Of a stretch of DNA of 64,000 nucleotides, positions 25,310-34,944 are shown one piece after another. The stretch is from contig JANLHN010000003.1 of assembly GCA_024654505.1 (NCBI GenBank), positions 293,037-357,036 of the forward strand, given 5' to 3'. The stretch's first letter is position 1; each line of letters begins with the position of its first letter. The DNA comes from Nanobdellota archaeon. GTDB taxonomy: Archaea; Nanobdellota; Nanobdellia; Pacearchaeales; GW2011-AR1. Both the position numbers and the translations under genes were made by a program. The notes under the pieces are model-generated. The model was not told the origin of the DNA, did no database searches, and saw nothing but the letters and a program-made list of their open reading frames with translations.

Positions 25310-26530
25310 TTAGTAGTAGCTAGTTTCTACTTCTTCGATTGGCTTTTCTCGTCTTGTTACAAGAACGATTAATACTGCAAGGAGAACTACGAATACAACT
25401 ACAAGAACTACTGTCCAAGCAACTAAAGATACAGATACGCTTGATCCCGTAACATTAGCACCGAAAACAGTTTGTTCGCCGTTGACATCTACTGAAAATG
25501 TGTATGTTCCAACAGATGCATCGTCAGATGCTGTTACTGTAATCTGGACTGTCTCGCTAGAGTCTGGACCAACTGCAACTGCAGAAGGTACTGACACTTT
25601 TAAAGCATCTCCAGAAACGGCATTAATGTTGAAAACTTTTACATCATTTGCAGAGTTAACTATAACCATTTCATAGGTTACTGTTTCTCCTGCATTAAGG
25701 TCCTTGTTCTTTGAAGTAGCTAATACTGTAGTTGCAGATCCGGAACCATCGACACTTATCAACTTCTTAACAGTAGTTGAAGAGTCATCGTTGTAAACTT
25801 CAATTTCCATTTCGTAAACGCCTCTTTCAGCGTTTGATGGAACCTTCAAGTAAACAGTTCTATAAGATGCGTCTGCGTCGTCTTCGCCATTGTCGTCAAC
25901 TTCTTGAGCAACAACATCTCCCATATATCCTCTGGTTGAAACACCTAAGGAAGGGATTGATGCAATAACATATACGTCATCAGCATCATCGAAACCAACG
26001 TTCTTTGCAACAACTGAGACTGGGAAAACATCTCCTGCGGAAACAGTTGAAGAATAGTCAACAGATAAAATTTCAAGAGTATACGATTCTCTTTGCATGT
26101 TTATTGTATATTCCATTTCTGTTCTGTCGCTTGAGGAGACAATCTCGACATAGAGTGTATACTCTTCTGTTAAGATGTCAGAATCAGATGGCAATCTTAG
26201 AGATAAAAGCTTAGTATACCGGCTATCCTGAACAATATCAAACCTCGAAGTTGAGGCTGAAACATCATCTCGGTGTCCTTCCATACTAATCTTAACTCTT
26301 ACGTCATCCATGTCCATATCTGCGGTAAATGTAACTCTAACAGGAACAACATCTCCAACCATACCAGCTACTGCTGTTGCAGTGGGTGCTGAATATAATG
26401 TTAAATCATTGAACCTTGTTTCTACGCTACCAGGCACTGCAAGCTCGGCTGCAGCTGCAAAACTAACGAAGAATAGAGCAATAGCCACAAAAAAGGGAAC
26501 TAAAAGCAAGTTTCTTTTCATGTTTTTCAT
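25310..26530 (-). CDS. Cell-surface (S-layer-like) beta-domain protein with C-terminal anchor
   Basis: About 406 residues from the ATG at 26530. There is a signal peptide (LLLVPFFVAIALFFVSFAAA, cut near AAAEL), several beta-rich Ig/CARDB-like repeats rich in Val, Thr and Asp, and a C-terminal membrane helix (about 375-397) followed by a short charged tail ending SYY. This fits a surface-layer or pilus-like envelope protein. TTTAAATA upstream gives a short leader, and tandem terminators follow; both suggest strong expression. Some 5' extension in frame is possible but lies over the promoter. Confidence 0.75.
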   Translation of the reverse strand: MKNMKRNLLLVPFFVAIALFFVSFAAAAELAVPGSVETRFNDLTLYSAPTATAVAGMVGDVVPVRVTFTADMDMDDVRVKISMEGHRDDVSASTSRFDIVQDSRYTKLLSLRLPSDSDILTEEYTLYVEIVSSSDRTEMEYTINMQRESYTLEILSVDYSSTVSAGDVFPVSVVAKNVGFDDADDVYVIASIPSLGVSTRGYMGDVVAQEVDDNGEDDADASYRTVYLKVPSNAERGVYEMEIEVYNDDSSTTVKKLISVDGSGSATTVLATSKNKDLNAGETVTYEMVIVNSANDVKVFNINAVSGDALKVSVPSAVAVGPDSSETVQITVTASDDASVGTYTFSVDVNGEQTVFGANVTGSSVSVSLVAWTVVLVVVFVVLLAVLIVLVTRREKPIEEVETSYY

Positions 26531-26616
26531 TTTGAATTTAGTTAATATTGTGACATCTAGAGGGTATTTAAACCTTAGCATTTGTTGTAATTATTAAATG
26601 ACAAAAAAACTTAAAA

Positions 26617-26634
26617 AGTATACTTTCGTATACT
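26617..26634 (+). promoter_or_regulatory. Operator-like inverted repeat at the RHH gene promoter
   Basis: A perfect inverted repeat AGTATAC-TTTC-GTATACT between a TATA-like CTTAAAAAG and the ATG at 26648. A ribbon-helix-helix dimer typically binds such short symmetric sites, so autoregulation of the downstream gene is plausible. It also lies about 90 bp from the divergent surface-protein gene. Confidence 0.5.
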
Positions 26635-26647
26635 ATTTAGTGTAAAT

Positions 26648-26929
26648 ATGAGTAACAAAAAGAAAATTCGAAAGAATTCCGATATGGGGAAGATAACGAC
26701 GTTGAAACTCTTAGAGGAAACTAAAACTAGGATTGAGAAGTTAAGAGAACATAAAAGAGAATCTTATGATGATATTTTAAGAAAAGTACTCTATATCCTT
26801 AATATTGTTAGGGATGACCCCGAAAAGTCGAAAAGAATCTTAGAGAGAATTGATGATTTAAGGAAACGTATGTTTGAAGAGGAAAAGCAGCAGAAAGAAG
26901 ATTTGAAGAAAGAGATGAAAGAAAATTAA
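26648..26929 (+). CDS. Ribbon-helix-helix DNA-binding protein
   Basis: 93 residues. After a basic N-terminus, GKITTLKLLEETKTRIEKLR gives the strand and first helix and ESYDDILRKVLYI the second helix of a CopG/RHH domain. A long charged helix follows. RHH dimers insert the beta strand into the major groove. It is transcribed divergently from the surface protein, behind an inverted repeat that may be its own operator. It overlaps the end of the next, convergent gene by four bases. Confidence 0.7.
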   Translation: MSNKKKIRKNSDMGKITTLKLLEETKTRIEKLREHKRESYDDILRKVLYILNIVRDDPEKSKRILERIDDLRKRMFEEEKQQKEDLKKEMKEN

Positions 26930-27396
26930 ATCTTAGGAATGTCTAGAAGTTCAAGGTTTATTCTTCCAACATTCTGAACTAAGTATGTATGAAGTTTCTG
27001 TATAATCAAATCTTGGAGTCCTTCTTTCAATAGCCCATGACAGTTTCCTATATCACTCTCTGGATTCATTATTACACCTAATGGAAGACTGCATTGCATT
27101 TCTTTTCCCTCTAGTTTTATAGAATTCTGATTGTTTAACTCTCCTTGAAGAAGTTTTACGTTCACGTTGCAACGCTCATTAGAGTCTCCAGTTATAATAT
27201 ACTCATAAATCATATCCGTTCCACCGATAAACTTTGTTCTTATACAAGACTCTAGGTTTGCGTTAAAACAATCCTTGTCTTCGCAATCAACATACCCTAA
27301 TAAAAAGAACCAACCGACATAAGCTACGATTGCTACGATTAGAACTACAATAACAACTTTCCAAATAGTTTTTGGCTCACTCTCCTCTTTGACCAT
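26926..27396 (-). CDS. Anchored hypothetical protein with Cys pairs
   Basis: 156 residues: one N-terminal membrane helix (about 12-32), then an exported alpha/beta domain with six Cys (CEDKDC, SC, RC, QC, NC) likely to form disulfides. No family recognised. It lies between the RHH gene and dnaG without clear functional links. Confidence 0.5.
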   Translation of the reverse strand: MVKEESEPKTIWKVVIVVLIVAIVAYVGWFFLLGYVDCEDKDCFNANLESCIRTKFIGGTDMIYEYIITGDSNERCNVNVKLLQGELNNQNSIKLEGKEMQCSLPLGVIMNPESDIGNCHGLLKEGLQDLIIQKLHTYLVQNVGRINLELLDIPKI

Positions 27397-27477
27397 TACT
27401 TAATAAAAGGTTGAGTGGTATATAAAAGTTATTAAAAAATAAGGGCCCCTTTTTCAAGGGGCACTCTCTAAAGAGTT

Positions 27478-28653
27478 TTATATTGAAATCATTTCTATGT
27501 TGGTTTCTGGAATCTTGTTGAATGTTTGCGCTGCGACTGCTCTTGAACCAAGACTCTCTGCTGCTTGGATTATAGATGTTGTTGCATTGGAAACCATTAA
27601 CACAAATGCTTCTTTCTCATTAATTGAGTTAAGCCTAGAAGAGGGGACATTCCCAACAATTTCTAAATTGTCGTTTAGAATTATTACATTCTTTCCTTTA
27701 ATCTCATTTGAGAGTTCTCTCAATTTTGAGATATCTGCGTTTGTTAGTTTTCTTCTTTCAACATCCTTTGGTTCTTCTCTAGAGTCTTGTCTTTCTGGTT
27801 TTTCAAAAGACTTCCTAAAGGGGGTGTTGGATTTCCTTAAGAATTCTGTTGCAGGAACTTTTTTTCTAAGTGCTTGCATTAATTCTTTCCCGGTAAGCTC
27901 TTCGACTTCTTTTCCATCAGGCGCTTGGGTTATGTAAGTAACTTTCGCATTATCATAAACATTCTGTGCGATTAAGTTTCCACCCCTATCACCATCTACA
28001 AAAAGGGTAATTTCTTTTGTTTCTCCTAAGGTGGTAATTGTTTTTGGAAACTTTGTTCCTTGCATTCCGATAACATTCTTAATCCCATATTTTAACATAT
28101 TCATAACGTCGGCTCTTCCTTCGACTACAATTATCTCTTTTGAGGACTCCACATCAGGACCTGCAGCTAAACCTTCTGGACCATATTCAATTGCTTTTGA
28201 AACTCTTGAAGACTCTCTGAGTTCTGTTCCCATTTCACTTGAATCCATTCCTTCATTTTTGATTCCAGCAAGAAGCGCTTTTGCCCTTTCCATGATGTAA
28301 TCTCTCTTTGATCCTCTAACATCTGAAATTTCCCTAATAGAAATTTTTGCATCTGTTGGACCAATCTTATCAATAGTTTCTAAGGCTGCTGCGATTATTG
28401 TTGTTTCTGTTTTATCTAAGGCAGTGGGTATTGTAATCTCTCCAGTGGTCTTTCCACCTTCGGTTTTTAAGTCAACCTCTATACGGCCAATTTTTCCTTC
28501 CTTTTGAAGTTCTCTTAATTCCATATCACTTCCAAGTAGACCTTCTGTTTGTCCAAATAATGCCCCAATAACATCTGGTTTTTGGAATGGACCATCCGCT
28601 ACGAAATCAGCTATAATCGAGTATTTAATCGACGTTGGACTAATTTTTGCCAT
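27478..28653 (-). CDS. dnaG: Archaeal DnaG-like primase
   Basis: 391 residues. A TOPRIM domain sits at about 170-260: IIVVEGRADVMNML supplies the catalytic Glu and FVDGDRGG the DxD. The N-terminal region matches archaeal DnaG. Unlike bacterial DnaG it lacks a zinc-binding domain and is best known in archaea as part of the exosome, binding RNA poly(A)-preferentially, although primase activity has also been reported. Length is near the family norm. Confidence 0.93.
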   Translation of the reverse strand: MAKISPTSIKYSIIADFVADGPFQKPDVIGALFGQTEGLLGSDMELRELQKEGKIGRIEVDLKTEGGKTTGEITIPTALDKTETTIIAAALETIDKIGPTDAKISIREISDVRGSKRDYIMERAKALLAGIKNEGMDSSEMGTELRESSRVSKAIEYGPEGLAAGPDVESSKEIIVVEGRADVMNMLKYGIKNVIGMQGTKFPKTITTLGETKEITLFVDGDRGGNLIAQNVYDNAKVTYITQAPDGKEVEELTGKELMQALRKKVPATEFLRKSNTPFRKSFEKPERQDSREEPKDVERRKLTNADISKLRELSNEIKGKNVIILNDNLEIVGNVPSSRLNSINEKEAFVLMVSNATTSIIQAAESLGSRAVAAQTFNKIPETNIEMISI

Positions 28654-28915
28654 TTTTTTTCTCCATTTAATTTATTTATTGTTAGAAATAGACCTCTCGC
28701 TCCCTTGAGCCTTTACTGAATATAAGTGTGATATTAATAATAATAACTACTGGTTATTCTAACATAATATGAATCTATTTAGGGTTTTTAAAGTTTCCGC
28801 AGGAGGGAGGGGACAAAATTTTTAGAGTCAGTATTTGAAATCTTCTCCTCGGAAATCACACAAATATTTAAATACCTCATAGGTCAATGAAAAGTAAATA
28901 AAGAGGCTACTAAAG

Positions 28916-29011
28916 ATGGACTACGAAGACAAAGACGACATCGAAAACGAGGAAGAAGAAAAAGAGGAAGAAAAAGAAGACGATGAAGTTGAGTTTGGGG
29001 AAGAAGAATAG
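28916..29011 (+). CDS. 31-aa acidic miniprotein
   Basis: A short ORF made almost entirely of Glu, Asp and Lys, behind a good TATA box (TTTAAATACC) about 45 bases upstream. Codons are mostly C-ending (GAC, TAC, ATC, AAC), unlike most genes in this AT-rich window and like highly expressed ones. It is followed after 14 bases by another acidic mini-ORF. The reading frame is short, so certainty is limited. Confidence 0.5.
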   Translation: MDYEDKDDIENEEEEKEEEKEDDEVEFGEEE

Positions 29012-29025
29012 CCTAAAAAAACAAA

Positions 29026-29103
29026 ATGTCTGAACTTGAAGAGGAATACGACCAATGCGATTTCGACTTCACCGAGGGTGTTGAGGAATCTGAAATAAAT
29101 TAA
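29026..29103 (+). CDS. 25-aa acidic miniprotein
   Basis: Encodes MSELEEEYDQCDFDFTEGV and a short acidic tail. Again C-ending codons dominate (GAC, TTC, TAC, ACC). It is probably co-transcribed with the preceding 31-aa ORF. A single Cys lies in an acidic context. Function unknown; possibly a small regulator or DNA-mimic peptide, which is speculation. Confidence 0.5.
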   Translation: MSELEEEYDQCDFDFTEGVEESEIN

Positions 29104-29151
29104 AAAATTTTTGTTTTTATTTCTAAAACCTTATAGGGGTTACTAGCCATT

Positions 29152-29715
29152 TTATAGTCCCTCAATCAATTTTGCTTCTCTAAACATCCCAAGAGCCTTG
29201 TAGGTAAGAATTAATTTTGTTTTTATTTCCTCTTTTTCAATGCCTTCTAAATTCATTTTTATTACTCTCTCATAAAACTTCGCCGCAGTGGCTCTTTTGC
29301 CTTTCTTTTCTAATTCTCTTGCCATAGTCATATAGATATTCTTTTGTGTAAGTTTTATTCTGGCTTTTTGTTCTATGTTCGCATCTCTCCCTGCCCTAGT
29401 AAACATTTCATCAGCATCTTCTACCCTTCCAGCCCGAGCATATAGTTCTGCGGCAGAGAGGTGACTTTCAACCTTATGAGTATAAATTATTTCTATTCCA
29501 GCTTTGTTTGACATTGCTTTAGCTGCTCGCTCAAACATTTTTCTTTCCTCGTAGAGTTCTGAAAGAGTTTTCCATAAAAACCTCTTTGTTTCAAAATCAA
29601 ATCCAGAGATTTTTAATGCAGATTCGAGATAGTTAATTTTGTTTAGAGGAGTCTGCATCTGTTTTAACCGTTCCTTAATGTCTTCAATATCTTCTTCACG
29701 TACGTTTATTGCCAT
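29152..29715 (-). CDS. TPR-like helical repeat protein
   Basis: 187 residues, all helical. Units such as SAAELYARAGRVEDADEMF and ATAAKFYERVIKM match tetratricopeptide-like helical pairs (small-large-Tyr pattern), so it probably scaffolds protein contacts. No catalytic motif is seen. It lies downstream of the EF-1A gene on the same strand, about 110 bp away. Confidence 0.7.
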   Translation of the reverse strand: MAINVREEDIEDIKERLKQMQTPLNKINYLESALKISGFDFETKRFLWKTLSELYEERKMFERAAKAMSNKAGIEIIYTHKVESHLSAAELYARAGRVEDADEMFTRAGRDANIEQKARIKLTQKNIYMTMARELEKKGKRATAAKFYERVIKMNLEGIEKEEIKTKLILTYKALGMFREAKLIEGL

Positions 29716-29823
29716 ATCTTGGGAAGTTTGTTAGAGTTTTTAAGAATTTATGTGGTGAATTACAAAATAATAAAAAAATCCTTAAAAAATAAAAAGGATG
29801 AAATAAAATTGGTCTTTTCGACC

Positions 29824-31122
29824 TTATTTCTTTGCTTCGATTTTCTTTTCTACAAGAGATTTGCAAACACCTGCTGCAACTGTTATTCCTGCGTCTCGGA
29901 TAGCAAATCTTGACATATGTGGATTCTTATCTGCAGATTCCAATACAAGATTTCCGATCGGCTTAATCCTAACAATAGCAACATCCCCATTCTTCAAAAA
30001 GTCAGGGTTTTCTTGAGCAACCTGTCCTGTCGCTGGGTCCAATCGAGCCTTTAATTCCACAAATTGACATGGAACTTGGGCTGTATGAACGTGGAAGACT
30101 GGAGTATATCCTTTAGCAATTACTGTTGGATGGTTAATCACAGCAATCTGTGCTTCAAATTCCTCAACTATCTTTGCTGGATCTGCAGCATCACAAATAA
30201 CGTCGCCTCGAGCCATGTCCTTCTTACCAACACCTCTGATGTTGATACCGACATTGTCTCCGGCTTCTCCTTGCTGTAGCTGTTCGTGGTGAGCTTCGAT
30301 AGATCTAACTTCACCTGTTATTCCAGTTCCGGATCGACCTGGTAAAATGATGACCTTTTGGCCAATTTTCATGATACCTGTTTCAATCTTTCCTACAGGA
30401 ACAGTACCAATTCCATTAATCTCATAGACATCTTGGATTGGCATTCTCATTGGTAAATTTGTTGGTTTCTCTGGTGCAGGGAATTTGTCCATCTGTTCAA
30501 GAACAGTTGGCCCTTTGTACCATGGCATCTTGTCTGTTTTCTTAGCCATATTATCTCCCATTAATGCAGAACCTGCAATAAATGCAGTTTCATCGGGTTT
30601 ATATCCTGCTTGTTTGATAACAGCTTTTACATCCTCAACAGCCTTGTTAAACTTAGCTTCGTCGTACTTTACAACATCCATCTTGTTGATTAAAACTGCT
30701 AGGTTTTTTACACCCATAGTTCTAAGCAACCAAACGTGTTCTTTTGTCTGAGGTTGTACACCATCTTCACATCCAACAACTAAAAAGGCAGCATCTGCTT
30801 GTGAGGCTCCAGTGATCATGTTTTTAACAAAATCTTTGTGACCGGGCGCATCAATAATTGTAACTTCATAATTCTGAGTTATAAGCTTCTTGTAAGACAA
30901 GTTAATAGTAACTCCTCTTTCTCGCTCTTCTTTCAGATTATCCATTACATAAGCAAATTCAAACCCTGCTTTACCATGTTTTGCTGCTTCGTCTTTAAGT
31001 TTCTTCAAATCTTGTTCAGAAACTGCTCCGCCTTCATAGAAAATTCTACCAACTGCGGTAGACTTTCCTTGGTCGACGTGTCCAACGAAGACAACGTTCA
31101 TTCCTGGTTTTGTTTTAGCCAT
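29824..31122 (-). CDS. tuf: Translation elongation factor 1-alpha
   Basis: 432 residues with all GTPase motifs: P-loop GHVDQGKST, switch I region ERERGVTI, DAPGH and NKMD, followed by two beta-barrel domains. It delivers aminoacyl-tRNA to the ribosome. The P-loop has Gln where nearly all relatives have His (GHVDHGKS), a change worth noting. It is separated from EF-2 by a GNAT acetyltransferase gene. Confidence 0.97.
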   Translation of the reverse strand: MAKTKPGMNVVFVGHVDQGKSTAVGRIFYEGGAVSEQDLKKLKDEAAKHGKAGFEFAYVMDNLKEERERGVTINLSYKKLITQNYEVTIIDAPGHKDFVKNMITGASQADAAFLVVGCEDGVQPQTKEHVWLLRTMGVKNLAVLINKMDVVKYDEAKFNKAVEDVKAVIKQAGYKPDETAFIAGSALMGDNMAKKTDKMPWYKGPTVLEQMDKFPAPEKPTNLPMRMPIQDVYEINGIGTVPVGKIETGIMKIGQKVIILPGRSGTGITGEVRSIEAHHEQLQQGEAGDNVGINIRGVGKKDMARGDVICDAADPAKIVEEFEAQIAVINHPTVIAKGYTPVFHVHTAQVPCQFVELKARLDPATGQVAQENPDFLKNGDVAIVRIKPIGNLVLESADKNPHMSRFAIRDAGITVAAGVCKSLVEKKIEAKK

Positions 31123-31226
31123 TTTTATTTCTGTTTTTATTTAGTTAATTTAATATACCAAACACGAAGAGAGGTATAATTAAATGTGTAAGAAGTGGTT
31201 TTTAAAGGTTGTGGGTTAATGGTTTT

Positions 31227-31640
31227 CTAGAGTTTTTTATACATAAAGGTCCAATCAGAAGTTTTTTCATAATCTTGTTTCTCATACCATTCCCTTAATG
31301 AGTCATTTTTAGGGCCTATAAAAAGAGATGCCTCTTTGATGCCTCTTTTCTTTATTATCTCCTCTGCTTTTTTCATCAATAAAATTCCGACCCCCTTTCT
31401 TCTCCAATTTTTATCTACAGATAGCCTCCATATAAACCCATTCCATCCATCCTCTACAATAAACACGCAGCCAATTATCTTCTCCCCCTCCTTAGCTACT
31501 AAAATTGATTCTGGATCTCTATTTATCTTTCTCTTCAAATTTTCTTCTGCTTCCCAGGTTTTATCATAAAGATTACTTTCTTGAAGAATATTTTTTACAC
31601 ACTTATAGTCTCCTTCCTTGTAAAAAGTAATCTTTGACAT
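31227..31640 (-). CDS. GNAT-family N-acetyltransferase
   Basis: 137 residues. The acetyl-CoA motif A reads LSVDKNWRRKGVGILLM (RxxGxG/A), with the preceding strand of the GNAT fold and a later Y-rich helix. The acceptor is unknown; proteins near translation factors sometimes acetylate ribosomal or elongation proteins, but nothing here proves that. Confidence 0.85.
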   Translation of the reverse strand: MSKITFYKEGDYKCVKNILQESNLYDKTWEAEENLKRKINRDPESILVAKEGEKIIGCVFIVEDGWNGFIWRLSVDKNWRRKGVGILLMKKAEEIIKKRGIKEASLFIGPKNDSLREWYEKQDYEKTSDWTFMYKKL

Positions 31641-31685
31641 ATTAAAATTAGTTTTTTGAATTATAAAAAGTTATACTTTCCAAAA

Positions 31686-33857
31686 CTACTGATTCTCAGC
31701 AAGACCTTTTCTATCCCTAATTTGTCGAATAACTTTTGCTTGTAAATCTGTTGGAAGCTTTTTGAAAGTCTGGTTTACTAAACTAGATACTCCCCGGCCC
31801 TCTGTAGTAGACCTTAGGTCTGATGTCCATCCAATCATTTCAGATACTGGAAGTTCCCCTTTGATTGTTATCATCGCGGCTTCTTGTTCAACATCTATTA
31901 AATTTCCCCTCTTCTGAGAAACTAGGGAGGTTACTGCACCCATAAACTCTGTAGGGGCTTCAATTTGGTGAATTTGAACTGGTTCAAAAATTGCTGGAGA
32001 GGCTTTAGCAAAGGCTGCCCTAATAGACTCTCTTATTGCTGGATAAACTTGTGCTGGTCCTCGGTGAATTGCGTCTTCGTGAAGTTTTAAGTCCATAAGA
32101 GAAACTTTTAATTTTAAACAAGGTTCTCTTGCCATGGGTCCTGCTTTCATAACTTCTTCAAAGGAATCTAATACTAATTCTATGACTTCTCCTATATGGA
32201 CTTCTCCTTTTGTTTTGTCTAAGAAAACATTGCCTTGGAAAATATCTCTGTATTGTTGGGCTTCTTCCCTTGCAATTCCTAAGTTTACTATTGTCTGGTC
32301 AAGAGTTTTATCTTTTTTCTTCATTCTTCCAGTGGGGAGTACTCCATCGACTATTGCTTGTGAAATCTTTTCTTCTAAAGGTTCTACTTTGATAAAGAAA
32401 CTGTTGTGTTTGTTTGGAGATCTTCCTTCTGCTGGTTCACTTGCTTTGGCGACAGATTCTCTATAAACAATAATTGGTGGACCCATCTCTATCTCTAAAT
32501 GTTTTTCGGATTTTATTCTATTTTCAATAATCTCTAAATGTAATTCTCCCATTCCTGAAATAAGAGATTCTCCCGTTTCTTCATTAATTTCGATTCTAAG
32601 GCTCGGGTCTTCTTTTCCAACCTGCCTTAGTATCTCAATTAATTTTGGGAGGTCTGCTGTTCTTTTTGCAGTAATTGATTTTGTAACAACTGGCTCAAAT
32701 AAATGATTTATTGCATCAAATGGTTCCATTGGTTCGATAGAAATAGTTTCGCCGACGACAACATCTTTGAGTCCTACAATTCCTACAATATTCCCTGCAA
32801 CAACCTCATCTAATTGAACTCTTTTTGCTCCCTTATAGATAGAAACTTGCTGAGCCCTAACTTTTTTCTTAGTAATATTCATATAGAGCTCATCTCCTTG
32901 TTTGATTTTCCCAGAAAATAATCTTCCTGCTGCCACTTCTCCTGCATGAGGATCAATAACAATTTTAATTGGAACAAAGGCCACCTTGCCATCTACATTA
33001 CAAGATTTTAGGTCTTTTCCCATTTCACTGTCTGGATCTCCATGCCAGATTCTTGGAATTCTATACTCTTGAGCAACTTTTGGATTTGGATGATTTCTAA
33101 CAACCATATTTAAAATCACTTCGTGTATAGGTGCTTTTTTTGCAAGAACTTTATAGTTTTCCCCGCCAGCCTCATAAGCATCAATAATCTCTTTGAAAGA
33201 AATTCCTTTTTTCTTCATATAGGGAATAGACAATGCCCAATTATGAAATGCTGAGCCAAATGCTACGGAACCCTCATTTACAGAAACCTGCCATTTGTCT
33301 TTGTATCCTTCTTCTGCGATTTGAGAAATTAATCTGTTTACATCATTAATGATTTTAATAAATTTCTTTTGCATTTCCTCAGGAGTTAACTTAACTTCTC
33401 GAATTAAACGATCAACTTTATTGATGAACAAGATTGGCTTTACTCTTTCTTTTAGTGCTTGTCGAAGAACTGTTTCTGTTTGGGGCATAATCCCTTCCGA
33501 TGCACAGGTCAAAACGATTGCTCCATCAACAGCCCTCATTGCCCTTGTTACGTCTCCTCCAAAATCTACGTGGCCCGGAGTATCAATCAAATTAATGAGA
33601 TAGTCTTGACCATCTAAATTATGAACCATAGAAACGGATGCCGAATCGATAGTAATTCCTCTTTCAGCCTCGTCTTCATGGAAATCAAGCACACAGGCCT
33701 TTCCGGCAAGATTTTCGCTCATCATTCCCGCCCCAGCTAACAAATTGTCTGAAAAAGTTGTTTTTCCATGATCAATGTGTGCACAGATGGCAATGTTTCT
33801 AATCTGTTCTGGATTCCTTTGTAATTCCCTAATCTTTATTGTATCTTCTGTTGCCAT
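31686..33857 (-). CDS. Translation elongation factor 2
   Basis: 723 residues, the usual archaeal length. GTPase motifs include CAHIDHGKTT, ERGITI, DTPGH and NKVD. The diphthamide loop LHEDAIHRGPAQ in domain IV keeps the His that is modified in archaea and eukaryotes. It translocates tRNA and mRNA on the ribosome. It follows the S7 gene by a couple of bases. Confidence 0.97.
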   Translation of the reverse strand: MATEDTIKIRELQRNPEQIRNIAICAHIDHGKTTFSDNLLAGAGMMSENLAGKACVLDFHEDEAERGITIDSASVSMVHNLDGQDYLINLIDTPGHVDFGGDVTRAMRAVDGAIVLTCASEGIMPQTETVLRQALKERVKPILFINKVDRLIREVKLTPEEMQKKFIKIINDVNRLISQIAEEGYKDKWQVSVNEGSVAFGSAFHNWALSIPYMKKKGISFKEIIDAYEAGGENYKVLAKKAPIHEVILNMVVRNHPNPKVAQEYRIPRIWHGDPDSEMGKDLKSCNVDGKVAFVPIKIVIDPHAGEVAAGRLFSGKIKQGDELYMNITKKKVRAQQVSIYKGAKRVQLDEVVAGNIVGIVGLKDVVVGETISIEPMEPFDAINHLFEPVVTKSITAKRTADLPKLIEILRQVGKEDPSLRIEINEETGESLISGMGELHLEIIENRIKSEKHLEIEMGPPIIVYRESVAKASEPAEGRSPNKHNSFFIKVEPLEEKISQAIVDGVLPTGRMKKKDKTLDQTIVNLGIAREEAQQYRDIFQGNVFLDKTKGEVHIGEVIELVLDSFEEVMKAGPMAREPCLKLKVSLMDLKLHEDAIHRGPAQVYPAIRESIRAAFAKASPAIFEPVQIHQIEAPTEFMGAVTSLVSQKRGNLIDVEQEAAMITIKGELPVSEMIGWTSDLRSTTEGRGVSSLVNQTFKKLPTDLQAKVIRQIRDRKGLAENQ

Positions 33858-33859
33858 GT

Positions 33860-34453
33860 TTACCTGGCAGCATCGGCCTGCTTCTCGGCGTCATTCTTTT
33901 TAGAAATTGCGTAACTTTCATTGGAATTTTCTGCTGCCTTCATTACTTCATTGGCTAAAGCTTCTACAATTGTTGCCTTTTTATTAAATGCCTTATCATA
34001 AGCCCCATTAGAAATATATCTCAAGACCAAATTTAGTCTTCTTCGAGGACTAACATCAACTGCTTGAGGATATCTAGCGCCGCCATATTCTATAGCTGTT
34101 ACTTCATCCCTTGGTGCTCCGTTTTCTATTGCTTTTACAAAAATCTTTAGAGGGTTTTCACCTGTTTTCTCTTGGATAATCTTGAATGCATCTATAACAA
34201 TCTTTGTACATTTTGCCTGTTTTCCAGTAATCCATCCGGTGATTATCCTATGTTTTTTTCCTCTTGAGCCTGGAACTTGTAGAAGATTTATCAATCTTTC
34301 AACAACATTAATTTTAGATTTTGTGGGGTCCCATTTTATTCTTCCATGAGATTTAAGCATAAGCTTTGAACTAAGATTCACCACCTTCTTTAATCCTGGG
34401 TCTTCAACCCTCACCTCTGTGGGGTCGAATAAACCAAAAACTTTCATTTGCAT
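33860..34453 (-). CDS. 30S ribosomal protein S7
   Basis: About 197 residues. ITGKQAKCTKIVIDAF, ENGAPRDEV and VDVSPRRRLNLVLRYI match archaeal uS7, which nucleates assembly of the 30S head. The start is taken at 34453, directly after the S12 stop; an earlier ATG would overlap S12. Part of the rpo-L30e-NusA-S12-S7-EF-2 gene order typical of archaea. Confidence 0.96.
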   Translation of the reverse strand: MQMKVFGLFDPTEVRVEDPGLKKVVNLSSKLMLKSHGRIKWDPTKSKINVVERLINLLQVPGSRGKKHRIITGWITGKQAKCTKIVIDAFKIIQEKTGENPLKIFVKAIENGAPRDEVTAIEYGGARYPQAVDVSPRRRLNLVLRYISNGAYDKAFNKKATIVEALANEVMKAAENSNESYAISKKNDAEKQADAAR

Positions 34454-34454
34454 T

Positions 34455-34877
34455 TTATCTTCTACCTTTTTCAATCTGGCCGGTCCAAAGTCTGGCTAAT
34501 GGCTGATCATTTACTTTAATTACTTGAAATCGAACACCAGACAAATCCCCTTTTGTTCGGCCTTGCTTTCCACCAATTCTTTCAATAACTACTTCGTCAT
34601 GTTCATCTACAAATTTTTGTGCTAGGTTTCCTGGAATAAATGCTGTAACTTCTTTTCCATTCTTAATTAGTTGCACCCTACAGCACTTCCTCATTGCAGA
34701 GTTTGGTTGTTTTGCTTCCTTCTGAATCTTCTTGACAACAATCCCCTTTGCTTGTGCAGCCCTTCCAATTGGATCAAATTTTAACCCAATTCCCAGTCTC
34801 TTCTTTTTATAGGGCAACCTATTATCTCTAAACTTCTTTCTTGTTTTCTTTAATTTTCTTGCATTCATCAATCCCAT
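34455..34877 (-). CDS. 30S ribosomal protein S12
   Basis: 140 residues of the archaeal uS12 type (NARKLKKTRKKF near the start; KQPNSAMRKCCRVQLIKNG; GDLSGVRFQVIKV). It sits at the decoding centre. The PNSAMRK loop is conserved. It is followed immediately by S7. Confidence 0.97.
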   Translation of the reverse strand: MGLMNARKLKKTRKKFRDNRLPYKKKRLGIGLKFDPIGRAAQAKGIVVKKIQKEAKQPNSAMRKCCRVQLIKNGKEVTAFIPGNLAQKFVDEHDEVVIERIGGKQGRTKGDLSGVRFQVIKVNDQPLARLWTGQIEKGRR

Positions 34878-34944
34878 TGTATCATAAGTGAAATTTTGAT
34901 TTAAAAACCTTCTGTAAGGAGCCTTATTACATAAAAAGGTTTAA

